Below are positions 36,269-47,600 of a stretch of 64,000 bases of DNA, piece by piece. The stretch is taken from the NCBI GenBank assembly GCA_013399305.1, contig VXAI01000019.1:2355952-2419951 (forward strand). The letters run 5' to 3'. This DNA comes from Rostratula benghalensis. Its lineage: Eukaryota > Chordata > Aves > Charadriiformes > Rostratulidae. The notes below the pieces were generated by a model. The model had not been told where the DNA came from, did not search any database, and saw only the letters and a list, made by a program, of their open reading frames with translations. A program made the translations under genes and the position numbers. Each line of letters opens with the position of its first letter. Within the stretch, counting starts at the first letter, position 1.

Positions 36269-38454
36269 TTATGTTGTACAGCTGCTGACCACTGTTATTC
36301 TAAGCAGAAGGACAACCACCACATGCGTGTTCAGTGGGGTCTGCAGTAGGAACCAGCCCATCAAAGGCCAATGTAGGTTTGAACATCTCAATTCCCAGTG
36401 CTTTGAACACACAGCTTTCATTTCCCTGCAGAATTCCCAAACACTCTGTCCTGGACACATACTATTGCACAGTAAGGCATGTACGCACTTATATTAAATG
36501 CAAAAATGAGCTAGTGTCCATTTTTTACATAAGATATTTAAGATTGCAAAAGGAAAACAGGATTGTGAAATCTTTAAATATTTGAAGACAGCTGAGAGTA
36601 CACTGGCAACACAGCGTTTAGATTTCAGTAAACTGGAAGAGCAAAAATAAATTTTATGATAAAGTCAAACAAGATGACAGACCTAGGAAAACCATCCAAA
36701 GAGGAATGGCAACAGAAACTGGAGGGTCGATACAAGAGGGTGACGTGCAGGTGGCATCACAACCCATCCAAAACAGCAGCTTCACTTCTTCCTGACACAA
36801 AAACTAAGCAGAACACTAACAGAAGCAGTTTGAGATAAGCAACTTAAGCTGAAAAGTACCAGAATAATTAAGGATTAATACAATGCATCCAAGGGAAGGA
36901 AAAGTCAACAAAAATAAAACTGGAGTTAATATGAGATGCTAAAAATGGGGGGGGAAAGAAAATCCTACTGTTTAGTGGAAATTTAAGTCTTGACATAACT
37001 TTTTGGTGCTGGAAAAAGCTCACTAATGTAGAAAAGTAAGGCTCCTCATTAGTATTATTTTGTCTTTTGGAAGACAAAGAAAATTATCAAATAGCACCCA
37101 TTTCTCTTCAAGTAATGAAGCGTACCAATGCATAGCCAATGTGCTTTGTGGAACAGTGTCAGTGACACCAGACAAAAGAGGAAAGCAGAAAACAACTCTT
37201 CACATGGCTGTACCAGTGCAACAGCCGAGTCCAAAAGCATCTTCATACGTGAATTAGGAAAAGGAAAAAACTCCACAGTGCAAGTACTCCCTCAAAAAGA
37301 ACCCGTCTGTTATCATTCTTGCTTTTGTGTTTGCTTAAAAGCAAGCACACAACAGGCTGTTAAACATCATCAACACTGAAGTACTCTCCTTCTGTAAGAA
37401 ATAAAGCAAAGCAGAAAAAAGAGCATTAACTCTGTCCAGCTTTAACTCCAGTCTGAGCATTCCACAAACTCACTCGGTAATCCTCTGAATTTATGGTATA
37501 AAAGCAACTTTAGAATTCTCTTGACGAATCAATGACTCAGGCTATACGATGAAATTGAACCTAGAGAACAGTTTCCTACGCAGAGAGAGGGACAGGCATC
37601 ACTGGAGCATCTCCTGGGTCATACCACCTTTGCTCACAGAGGTGCCTCTCAACATCACACAATCTTAACACAGCAGTGGCAACCTTTAGCATCTTATAGG
37701 ATTATGTAGCACACCCCATTTATACATATGTATAATGTATACAGTTATAAATGTATAAAATGCATGTATAAAAACACATCATGTTTTCATTTTTATATAT
37801 AGAAAAATCAGTCCCACACTATCAGCTGGCTGATCTGCATTCCACAGTTTCTATAACAAGCCTAAGTAATTATCTTGCTAGATCGCTGAGCTCATTAGCT
37901 ACTTGACATGTTAGCTCAATACCAAGTCCTACAATTAATAAAAGAAAGCCTCCTAATAGTTCACATGTTTCATAACAATCCACCTCTGTGCAAGAATCTT
38001 GGCTCTTATAAAAAAAAAAACAAACAAAAGAAACCCACTGCTTCCATATATGATTGTGTGATTGCAGACAAAAGTTTGAAACCACAAAATGCATGAGTTG
38101 GAAACAGGAGCCTCAAATGCATTTAGAGTGTCATTACCCTGTCAATTCTCAACTCTGTCAAGGCCTATACATGGCATTTTTGCAGACTTAGTCTTGCTGC
38201 TGAAATCAATACCTCAGAAACGACCACGTAGAACACACGAGAACCAGGAGCAGTTCTGTGTTCAGCAGTAAGGCCTGCTGTTTACAGAATCCATATTGCT
38301 CAAAAAAGATACCATTAAACACAGTTTTGAGGTGCCAGCTGGTAAAAGTTTAACATTTGTTCAAATACTTTCAGGTTATGGAATCTTTCCATGTTTACCC
38401 TGGATGGAAAATGATGCTACGTGAAGTTTTAGCAGCAGAGTTACCAGATTACTC

Positions 38455-38745
38455 TCGCAATTTTAGCCACAGCTCCGAGGCCGCCTGGTCTCAGCCCCGC
38501 AGCCAGGACTCTGCAATGGTTCAAAAGCGACTGCGTGAATTGTAAATACAGCCCGGCCACCACGTCCACAATTAAGGGCCATAAAAACAGAGCTCAAAAA
38601 GCAACCTGTTGCTCACCCCTGGTAATTAGCACTGGGAGACCTAAGCTTGCCCCGGCGGCTGGCGGGGAGTCAGGCAACCCAGCCGCTACAGCGCACAGCC
38701 GTGGTTCCGCAGCAGCGCGACACGCATCAGGAGGAATAAACAGGC
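38455..38745. promoter_or_regulatory. Secondary GC-rich patch, possible alternative promoter
   Basis: A CpG-containing patch (e.g. 'cgaggccgcctggtctcagc', 'ccccggcggctggcggggag', 'cgcagcagcgcgacacgcat') about 1.5 kb inside the main CpG island of MTUS1. On the minus strand a donor-like AGGG|GTGAGC occurs with its GT at 38616-38615, so an alternative non-coding first exon is conceivable. There is no direct evidence of transcription. Confidence 0.35.
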
Positions 38746-39247
38746 GTTAATACCTGTACTATTGAGTAATCCAGACACCCGGCTCCATCTCGTTGGTCAC
38801 CACCACCCGCTCTCAAAACCTCAGTGACACACATCGAGCAGGTTACAGCTTCCCTGCGCCCACAAAAGTAAGTTTAGTTATGAAACGTGCACCACTGAGG
38901 GCATGTAGAGAAAGGCAGGAAATTACTAACCATGAGTTGTCTGCTCAGTAACTCATCACCTGATTTGTTAGACTTCATATAAACAACATTTTACATCATC
39001 ACTACTTTTATACTGCTACCACTCTTACAATGCATAGGCAGCGACCAATAATGCTTATTTTACCTGCCCAAGTGAAAGTCATGTACCTGCCACCATGAGA
39101 GACTCCATCTTTCAGATACACCCCCTCGCCCGCTGTGTGGGGTTTAAAGAGCTGTACTGGCATTAAACCAACCCACCCACCCACCAAAGTGTGACTGTGG
39201 TTCTGGTGACAGCCTGCAAAGAGCCCTGTTTGAAGCAAGATACCTTG

Positions 39248-39397
39248 TCCAGAGAAGCTGTGGCTGCCCCATCCCTGGAGATGTCCAAGGCCAGGCTGGA
39301 TGGGGCTTGGAGCAACCTGGTCTGGTGGGAGGTGTCCCTGCCCAGGGCAGGTGGGATGATCTTTAAGGTCCCTTCCAACTCCTACCATTCTGTGATA
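39248..39397 (+). mobile_element. CR1 LINE 3' end
   Basis: 'tccagagaagctgtggctgc', 'gatgtccaaggccaggctgg', 'gggaggtgtccctgcccagg' and 'aaggtcccttccaactcc' followed by 'attctgtgat'. It is a 5'-truncated CR1 in plus orientation, about 0.5 kb from the MTUS1 CpG island on the intron side. Confidence 0.93.
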
Positions 39398-39622
39398 TCC
39401 CTAACAAGAAAGGGATGCTCGGTTCTCAGCTTTGACCACAAACTGGAAAAATAGAAGGGAAAAGGGACTTGGGCTGTTTTGAGGGGTCCTTGCTGAGGCT
39501 TGGGGGGTTTTTGTTTTGTTTCAAATATCCCCCTCTTGCCTTGGCACAATGGTATCAAGTTTAATCTCAGCACCTTTTCCAAGCACTGTCTCTCCTCCCC
39601 TCCCCTCGACAACCTTGCGGGG

Positions 39623-39630
39623 TATAAATA
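39623..39630 (+). promoter_or_regulatory. TATA-box-like motif on the plus strand
   Basis: TATAAATA preceded by the GC-rich 'cttgcgggg' and followed by 'gcagcaagcggaggagcgag'. The motif is a good TATA match with GC-rich flanks, but it points against MTUS1 transcription. It may be chance, or it may mark an antisense start just inside MTUS1 intron 1. Confidence 0.25.
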
Positions 39631-40170
39631 GCAGCAAGCGGAGGAGCGAGAGATAAAAATATTCTTAAAAAACCCCCAACAAATATCCCAGGAGCGTGGG
39701 TGCTCTGGCTGCGGGACGGCCGGCTGCACCAGAGCCAGCATAATCGCATTTTAAGCATTTCAAACACGATGTCACTATTCAGTGAGCTACAAAGACCCGT
39801 CGGCAATGTAGAATTACCATATATTTGAATATTTAAAAGGAACCTGAACTCCCAACTGGCTCCCACCCCCCCCCCAGCCCACGGGAACGGATCCGTCTCC
39901 GGCTGCTCCAGTCACGCCGCGGTTTATCGCCCAAGAGAAAAACTAAACTAAATAAATAAAGAAAAATAGTTAAAAAAAAAAAAACCCAGCAAGAATAGTA
40001 GGGAGCGTTGGCCGCCCCCGGGCCGCAGCCCCCGGCCCCGGGCGGCGAAGGGCAAACCCGGCCCTGCTCCGCGCCCCGTTATCCGGCCGCGCACTGACCC
40101 AGGATGGCCAAAACCTAATACTTTTATCTTCTTTTTTGGAAAAAAAGAAAATAATAAAAAAGTCACCGGT

Positions 40171-40177
40171 ACTTACG
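40171..40177 (-). other. MTUS1: Splice donor of MTUS1 first exon (downstream choice)
   Basis: The minus strand reads GGCGC|GTAAGTACC, a full-consensus GTAAGT intron start at 40176-40171, right at the edge of the CpG island where GC-rich DNA gives way to AT-rich DNA. This fits a non-coding exon 1 ending at 40177 and splicing to the acceptor at 7282. Confidence 0.65.
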
Positions 40178-40343
40178 CGCCGCCCCTCAGTTTTCGCCGC
40201 CGGAGTGAACTGCCCCGAACCGCCGCGTCCCGCCGCTCCCGCCCCGCGGCCCCCTCTGCCCCCGCGGAGGCCCCGGCCCGGCCCGCTCCGCCCCTCCGCG
40301 GCTCTTCCCGGGCCGCACCTGCCCCGCCGCCGGCCCCTGCCCT

Positions 40344-40374
40344 CCGCTCCCCTCCGCTCCGCTCCGCTCCGCTC
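40344..40374. repeat. (CTCCG)n pentamer array in the CpG island
   Basis: Imperfect tandem CTCCG/CTCCC units (about six, the last four uniform) lie immediately beside the upstream donor at 40377. In the transcript sense this is (CGGAG)n, just downstream of the GTGAGC, so it could vary in length between individuals. Confidence 0.8.
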
Positions 40375-40377
40375 ACC
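40371..40377 (-). other. MTUS1: Splice donor of alternative MTUS1 first exon (upstream choice)
   Basis: The minus strand reads GGCGCCAG|GTGAGCGG, a consensus CAG|GTGAGC donor, 200 bp upstream of the donor at 40177. The two sites could define alternative non-coding first exons, or the 40177 site could serve a later start. Confidence 0.6.
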
Positions 40378-40470
40378 TGGCGCCGGGCCGCGGGGGCCAG
40401 GCCGCCCCTGGGCGGTGCTTTTGTCGGCGGGGGCCGCGGCCCGCCCCGGCGGGGCGGTGAGGGAGGCGCA

Positions 40471-40477
40471 GGTAGGA
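40471..40477 (+). other. Plus-strand donor-like site in the CpG island
   Basis: GGCGCAG|GTAGGA on the plus strand is a reasonable splice donor pointing away from MTUS1. It would suit the first exon of a divergent non-coding transcript, a common feature of CpG-island promoters. There is no other support. Confidence 0.25.
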
Positions 40478-40992
40478 GGCGGCGGCGGGAAGGGGGGGAA
40501 CTGGGTCGGCGGCTAAAAATACCGGGCGGGACGTGGAGATGGAGCCTCCCCGGGGGTTTATGGCCGGTGCAGCGGGGCCCGGCGGGGGGGGGGCCTTCCC
40601 GGCAGCCCGGCCGGGGCAGGGGGTCTCGGACCATCTCCCATGCCGGGACGGGCGGCCCGCTCCCGGCTCCCCGCTGCGGCCATCCCGAAGGAGGGAGGTT
40701 GAAGCCCGGCGTCCTGGATTTGAGCGGTGGGGGCTTGGACAAGGCAGGGTTCCCTCAGGGTCCAGGGCTCTCGGTGGGGAAGGAATGTCTCCCAACAGTC
40801 CCCTTGGCCCAAGGGGTTTCCCAGCGTGTCTTCCTCTGGAAATCTTTTACGCATCTTTACAAAGCCCCCAAAGTAAGTTTTGCCTGTGTGATGCCAAGGA
40901 GGAGAAGCTTCCCAATGGCAGGAAGGTTGTAGAGTCTGACCTGGCTTGTGGGGTGCATGAGGAGACGGCAGCCATCAGCCTCGCCGTGGACC

Positions 40993-41617
40993 GATCACAG
41001 AATGGTCAGGGATGGAAGGGACCTCTGGAGATCATCTACTCCAAACCCCTGCCAGAGCAGGCTTACCCAGAGCAGGCTGCACAGGACACACATCCAGGAG
41101 GGTTTGGAATGTCTCCAGAGGAGACTCCACCACCTCTCTGGGCAGCCTGCTCCAGTGCTCTGGCACCCTCAAAGTTATACTTTCTCCTCATGTTGAGAAG
41201 GAATTTCCCATGTTCCAGTTTGTGTCAGTTGCCCCTTGTCCTGTCACTGGGCAGCACTGAGAAGAACCTGACCCCATCCTCTTGACATTTGCCCTTTAGA
41301 TATTGATAAGCATTGATGAGATCCCCTCTCAGTCTTCTCCAGACTAAAAAGACACAGGTCTCTCAGCCTTTCCTCATGAGAGAGGTACTCCAGTCACCTG
41401 ACCATCTTTGTACGCTTCCACTAGACTCTTTCCAGTAGTTCCCTGTCTTCCTTGACCTGGGGAGCCCAGAACTGTACCCAGCACTCCAGATGAGGCCTCA
41501 GCAGGGCAGAACAGAGGGGGAGGATGATCAGAGGGGAAGGATGATCTCCCTCAACCTGTTGGCCACGCTATTTTTAATGCACCCGAGGAGACCATTGGTC
41601 TTCTTGGCCACAAGTGC
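40993..41617 (-). mobile_element. CR1 LINE 3' region
   Basis: On the plus strand it begins 'gatcacagaatggtcaggga' and continues with 'tggaagggacctctggagat', 'gggcagcctgctccagtgct', 'gaaggaatttcccatgttcc', 'tgagatcccctctcagtctt', 'cccagcactccagatgaggc' and 'ttcttggccacaagtgc'. This is antisense CR1 of a subfamily different from the other copies, over about 620 bp including the last part of ORF2. It is broken by stops. Its 3' end lies about 270 bp from the CpG-island edge, upstream of MTUS1. Confidence 0.95.
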
Positions 41618-41998
41618 CAATGTAGGAGTCATTCCAGGACACATTTGGTGACTCCATAGGAAATGCTTTCTTGACATCGAGCTAATTCCATGGCCCTCCC
41701 CTCCACTACTATATACAGTTGCTGGCTATTTATATATGTGAAGAACGTGATTCAGAATTAAACATGCCAGGAAGACACTGAATCTTTCAACCTAATAATT
41801 AAAAAAAGGAATGGAGCGTGATTGCTTTGTTTCATCACCACATGAAAGAGAACTATTTATTTTTCTTGTGGTTAGCTGAGTAGTAACAAACAAAATATTT
41901 TATTCCCATCCATGAGAAGGGATCTTGCCCATCTTTATGGGCTTTACCCAAATGTGTTGGAGTTGGTAGTAGTATGTGTGGGCTTTCGGTTAGCATGA

Positions 41999-42420
41999 AG
42001 ATGATGAGGGGACTAGAACATCTCTCTGACAAGGAAAGGCTGAGGGACTTGGGTCTTTTCAGCCTGGAGAAGAGAAGACTGAGTGGGGATCTGATCAATG
42101 CCTATAAATACTTAAAGGGTGGGTGTCAAGAGGATGGGGCCAGTCTTTTTTCAGTGGTGTCCAGGGACAGGGCAAGCGGTAACAGGCACAAACTTCAACA
42201 TAGGAAGTTCCATNNNNNNNNNNNNNNNNNNNNNNNNNNNNNNNNNNNNNNNNNNNNNNNNNNNNNNNNNNNNNNNNNNNNNNNNNNNNNNNNNNNNNNN
42301 NNNNNNNNNNNNNNNNNNNNNNNNNNNNNNNNNNNNNNNNNNNNNNNNNNNNNNNNNNNNNNNNNNNNNNNNNNNNNNAGAGGTCCCTTCCAACCCCATA
42401 TCATTCTGTGATTCTGTGAC
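41999..42420 (+). mobile_element. CR1 LINE 3' region interrupted by an assembly gap
   Basis: Before the gap it reads 'gatgaggggactagaacatc', 'gacaaggaaaggctgaggga', 'ttcagcctggagaagagaag' and 'gatctgatcaatgcctataa'. After the gap it reads 'agaggtcccttccaacccca' and 'tcattctgtgattctgtgac'. Both flanks are collinear with one CR1 in plus orientation, so the 165 N probably replace its middle part. The short-period terminal repeat (ATTCTGTG) is present. Confidence 0.93.
42214..42378. other. Assembly gap (165 N)
   Basis: A run of 165 N inside a CR1 element, probably a repeat-collapse gap. The expected missing sequence is CR1 3' UTR. Confidence 0.99.
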
Positions 42421-44540
42421 TGAATCCAGCCAGCTGGATGAGAGCAGGAGTGCTTTGGGGCTACAAGGCTGAGCATTGTAGAACACCTTGTCCACCCCCA
42501 GAGGGAAGGGATTAGTGTCCATCTTTAGTGAGGGTCTATATGGTGCTCCAGACCTCCAGAAAGCAAACCCCACAGCTGAGGCACCCTGGCAGGAGATGGT
42601 GAGATTTTTGTGGTGTCATTAGGTTACTGCTGATGTGAAACTGGGTGAGGGGTGGTTTACACAGCCAGCCTTTCAGCGAAGCTCACGGGCCGGGCTCCAG
42701 CTGATCTCAATTACAGCGTAAAAATGCCTCGGCCTTTGTCGCCGTGGGGACGCTCTGGAAAGTATCAAGTGGTCACTACAGCTGAAAGCTCCTCACCTTG
42801 ATCTTTATCCCACCAAAGATCACAGTTCATTCAGCGTTCCCTGCAGCCATTCCACCCCGGTAGCTCTCTCGTTTTTCCTGGTTTTGTTGTTTCTCTAAGC
42901 CTTTCATACAGCAGTAATCAAGGAAAAAAAGAAGAAAAAAAAATCAATTTAAAAACCAGTGACTGACTTGGCTTCTTTTAAAAGGAGATAATAATGGGGG
43001 AATGCAGGAACAGTTGGGCTGGCCTTCCCTTAAAATCCTCCCTCCTGGGCAGATGGTGTTCAGGTTGTTGATGGTAGCTGAAAATCACTGCATGGTGGGA
43101 AATTTTTCTCAGCTGACAACAAGGAGGATTACAAAGTGTCCAAGGACACTCAGTGCAAGCAAGGAGAAGGTAGAAGAGAGGCCACAGGGGTCTGTATAAT
43201 TTACTTTTTTTTTTTATCATTTGTTCTAGGAAGTCCTTTTCCTGAGACTCTAATCAAACACTGCTGGAAAACAGTTGTTCTGATCAAACCTTGTGAGAGC
43301 CCTTTCTTTTGCTGAGTAGCCATGAGTGACTTTTGCTTCTCTGTCTTTTTTGTTGTTTTGTGTTTTTTTTTCCTCCTTGGCTCTTCTGGTCCAAGCATTT
43401 TGAGTTTGATAAAAGTAGAAGGAAGACTGCAGTGTCACATCACCTAATGTTGAAAAAGGAGGGAAGAAAAAGAGAAAGAAGAGGGAAGAAAAGGGAAAAA
43501 AATCCCCACCCCTTACACGAGGAAGAGAAATGGAAGACAGAGGATGAGGAGGGGTAAAGTAGCCAGGACCACAGAGAGGAATAAAGCATGGGAAAAAGTT
43601 GGAAAGACCAGAGGAAGAAATGAATATCACAATAGCTGGGAAAGGGGAAAAAATGGGGTATCAGACAGTTTTTTATATTCTTTCCTCATTTCTTGTCAAC
43701 AGGAGTTAGTCAGGAGTAGGCTCCACAAATGCCTCTGAAGGGGCTGGAAAGAAAATCTACCCTGAGATGAGTCTGTGTCTTTAATAACAGATATGGTTGA
43801 GCAGGTGCAAATAATTTGACGTGGTACCAGGTAACTTGAGCATCAATAGGAGGAAAAATGCAGCAGCACAGGATGGCTGAGTCTGTGTCCTGTTGGTATC
43901 CAGAGTAATGGAGGGGTTTCAATAGGTTATTAGGGAACTCTCTCGGCTTCTGCTCCTGACTCTTACTGGCTGCTCGTGCACTTTAATATTACATGGTAAT
44001 GTAATATTGTAACAGGGATTGAAATTCAAATTTCCCTGCTCCCAGCTAGTTACCTTAATTGTTGCGTTCAAAGTGATGCCTTGCTTCCCTGGCCCAATGA
44101 ATGGGGATTAGTTTGTTCAGAATAACAGCCTCTCAGGAGGCACAATGAAAGGCATTCCTCACAGTTAGCCTCTGGCCTGGTGACACAGGGGATCTCCTGG
44201 GAAGTGCCAGGTAGGGATTCAGTGTTGTCCTCGGGACTCTCCAAGTCTGAGCTCCACCTGTTCAGCTGCTGAGAGGACCTCTCCTTCCTCTGGTCATGCT
44301 GTTGAAAGTTGCCAAAGCCTTCAAGTGCAGACCCTCCAGCCCAACTCAAGAATTAAACGCTCTAGATGCCAAGAAGGTTGCAGTTGCAGTGTCAGTTTTT
44401 CCTGGTTTTGTGGCAACTCAGGTGCTTCTCACGCTGGTTGTTCTCTAATTCTGGTCCAAGGTACTCGTGTTTATGGTGTGGTGGGACACCTGGCCCAGAT
44501 TTGGAGGCTCCTGGCTAAGAAACTGGTGCCAGAACTGAGA

Positions 44541-44632
44541 GAATCATAGAATTGCTGAGGTTGGAAGGGACCTTTCAGAACATCTAGTTCAACCATCAAC
44601 CTAACACTGACAAAAACGATCACTAAATCATA
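44541..44632 (-). mobile_element. CR1 LINE 3' end
   Basis: On the plus strand 'gaatcatagaattgctgagg' and 'ttggaagggacctttcagaa' followed by 'catctagttcaaccatcaac' form a reverse-complement CR1 3' end of about 90 bp, 5'-truncated. Confidence 0.9.
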
Positions 44633-47600
44633 ACTTGAGGATCAGAGCGCTTCCTGCTGCAACATCATTACCTCTGGTGGATTTATAGTCTGTGATAAAT
44701 CTTATCTAGGCTGTATTTGAGAAAACAACCATGTTGTAGATTTGTTTGTGTTAAACAGCAATGTGTTCACAGGTAATTCTCAGCATCCAGCATCGAGAGG
44801 CTGACGTCTGTCAGATAAAATTCCAGCAGGCCAGAGGTTAATGTACTCTGTTGTGGTTTTTTTTTTTGAGGTGGGGAGAGAGCCAGTGGAGACATGTAAT
44901 TCCTGTCGATAACTGCATTTAATTTCTTTGGCAAGTGGTGAGTACTGCTCCCCTTTGTTTGCTTATGCAGACTACATTTAGAGTATTGTGCAACATAGAG
45001 CCAACCTTTCGGGAGGCCAGCACCAATCTTGGCTGAAGAAAAGTATAGCACCGCAGTTGAAAGTCTTCGTTACCTTCTGAAGCTCAATTACTAATGAATA
45101 TTCTTTAATTTCTATTACCACACACTTGACATTCATATGACTTCCTTTCTGCCTAAGGCCTATTTGAGTAAAATTGCATACTCCCTGCTTTAACAACATA
45201 CTGATGATGTATGCAAGAGAAAATCATTAGGAGTCGTCCTGCTGAAAATGTTGAAAACGTCTTTGGATGGTAATTTGGGCTCACTCCTGTAATTTTACTG
45301 GTGAGTTTACCTGTAATGGCTACAAGTAAAATCATTCTAAGAGTTCTTGGTATTTCTTCTCCGCTGTTCAGAGAAGAATCAGACAGATTGTGGGTATCTC
45401 CCTAAAAAGAATCGGTGAACAGAGCACAGATCTCTGGGCTAAATTGTATTTTCTTTTTTCATGTTTAGCACTGAAACAAGGCTCAGTCCTCTATTTATGA
45501 GCAGCACTGGTGGAGAACTGGAAAATACTCTTAATGCTTTAACCATTAGACTAATTATAGTTCACTTAATTCCCCAATGTAATAAAACTCTTCCTTTTGT
45601 GGGCCATTATCTGTTAGATAAACTCCTACATCATATGTGTTATTAATTATTTATTCCTTCCATTATTCTTAAATGCACATTGAAGAATTGGCTCATGCTT
45701 TCTAGCACAATTCATAAGAAAACTCTATTCAATAATTTTTGGAAGCATTTTCCTGTGGCAAATAAAGTAATAAGGAAAATATTAAGTTTCATTTTCTATG
45801 GAGTTATCAGTATAACAGTTTTATTCCTATTTGTATTTAGAAAAATCTAGATAGGAGTGGGGTTTTTTCCTTCCTGATACTTGAATATTATTCTCCTAGA
45901 TTATTTTAATTACTTTTCTAATTTTTTCTAGCTAGAAAAAAATGGACTAATTTTTCTCTCTTTTACTTCTTAAGTGTCATTTCAATGAGCTTATGCAATC
46001 GTATGCAGAATGATAACTTCACTGTTCTGTACCTACTGTTGTTACCCCTTGGGATTTTCCACATATGCTGTTTCCTAAGCAAACAGACTTTCATATAAGC
46101 AGATTTATGCAAAAATACCAAATATGGCAATTTGTCTGTTCTTAGAGGGGGGGAAAAAAAAGGAGATTGTATAGTAAACATGATGGCCCAGCAGTTATCT
46201 TTAAAACTGCTTTTTCAATCCACGTGAGTACGATTGAGAATTTCTTTGCCTTGGGGGAGGTGCTGGGGCAGGGGTATTACAGCAAGGGAGACGGCTAAAC
46301 CTTGGAGAAGTGCACGACCAGGAGGATGGCTGCTTGGAAAGGTTAAACCACAGATCATGTGAAGAAGATCTTTGAGAGATTCCTGCATTGCCACAACGTG
46401 AAGATTTCCAGCCAAGCCTGCCCACTTCCTAAGAGAATAGCCGTGTTCTCTGTAGATGTCAAGAAATGACTCAACAGAAGGAAAAATTAGAATCCTGGTT
46501 TTCAGTCACTGGAGCTGGCATTTAAGTAACCAAAGGGCACTCACTTTGTGAGACTTGAGAGAGAGAAAGAGGGCAAGAGACCTGTGACAAGAGCTGGATC
46601 TTGTTGCAGGTGGGACTATCTGATGTGATAAAGAGATGATGGCTGACAACAAATTTCTGTGACATCCCATAGCAAAGTTGAGGAGAAATTGGAGGAACTC
46701 TCCCAACAAGATGCTGGCAGATGAGTCTGAGAAGCTGGAGAAGGAGTGAGAGAACTCTAGTTATTAGAGACAGTGAATGGGAAATGGAGAATTTCAGTCT
46801 TGAGGGTGAAAAGTGGCCAGCACCACACGTTGTTACTTCTTTTCCTAGTACTGATTGTTTCTTTGCTTCTTTTTCTTTAAAAGAAAACACCATGGGAAAG
46901 AAATGAAGGTGAAGATAAAATTCCAAGAGGATGCTTGCAAACATCTATTTGAAAGTGTTTTAGGAAACAAGTGCTGCTGAGCCTTTAGGGGCTATGCCTC
47001 TGCAGCAGCTTCAGGATATGCTTGCCTTCAGCTGTAGAAGCAATGGTTAACCAGGACATAGGGCTCTGCTGAAGAATTATTGGCACTAAGACATTATTTA
47101 AGGGAAACTGATACAAGGAAAAAGTTACACAACCAGGGTTTTTTTCCTGCTTTTCAGTGTTTTCATCACTGGCTTGCTACAGCCTTAATGTTTTGGAGAA
47201 ATCAAATCTTGCTGAAGCAAAACTATTTCCATTCTTACTGTAGCAGGTCAGCTGTTGAAGCGGTGCTGGATGTTATTTGCTTCTGATTAAGGAACAAATA
47301 AATGACGTAGCTCTTGCAGCATCTCCCCGGCGTGAGGCTGGGATGGGAGATGAAGTTAGCGGGGTTGGGAAGTGTTATTTGTGCCGTGGTAAATGTGGGC
47401 ATGGGGATGAACCAGCTCTTAGCCAGGGGCAAGTACGGAGTGATGAGACTTGTTGTGACAGGAGAGGAGGCTAAGCTGACTCCCACACGGTTTGCCTATA
47501 GCAAATGCAAAGTAATACGTGCTGACAATTTCTGCAGAGCAGCTGATGCATACTAAGTTGTTAATAGGTGCTGAATTAGTGCTGCTGAGCTCACAAGCCA

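Larger units (their letters stand above)
7283..40176 (-). other. MTUS1: MTUS1 intron 1 (about 33 kb)
   Basis: This is the interval between the acceptor at 7282 and the CpG-island donor at 40177. I find no coding exon in it. The longer open frames coincide with CR1 copies or have no recognisable domain, and none is flanked by a matching acceptor and donor. It holds CR1 fragments at 20.1, 26.2, 32.3, 32.7 and 39.2 kb plus a doubtful one at 34.8 kb. It also has many plus-strand poly-A runs, a (TA)n tract near 15.44 kb, a GC-richer patch at 14.65-15.1 kb, and inverted repeats at 21.44 and 36.23 kb. Apart from these the sequence is unremarkable. If the 40377 donor is used, the intron begins at 40376 instead. 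Confidence 0.75.
39860..40720 (-). promoter_or_regulatory. MTUS1: CpG island, probable MTUS1 promoter and first exon
   Basis: The only strong CpG island in the window: dense CpG and GC-box motifs (GGGCGG/CCGCCC), most concentrated at about 40000-40680. It contains two good minus-strand splice donors (exon ends 40377 and 40177) and lies upstream of the MTUS1 start exon, so it is the likely promoter of the long isoform. No TATA box is evident on the minus strand within the island; a dispersed start around 40.2-40.5 kb is inferred. A near-MEF2 element (CTAAAAATA) is at about 40512-40520. A TATAAATA on the opposite strand lies at 39623-39630. Confidence 0.8.

Noticed and set aside
40533..41285. 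250-codon plus-strand frame starting in the CpG island
   Set aside because: It crosses GC-rich promoter DNA (Gly/Pro/Arg/Ala-rich by composition) and then an antisense CR1. No recognisable protein.
46522..46944. 140-codon minus-strand frame in the intergenic region
   Set aside because: Its Leu/Ser-rich translation is what purine-rich plus-strand DNA gives on the opposite strand. No domain.
47314..47556. 80-codon plus-strand frame with a protein-like look
   Set aside because: No family recognised, no splice or promoter context. An overlapping frame is also open, so I treat it as chance.
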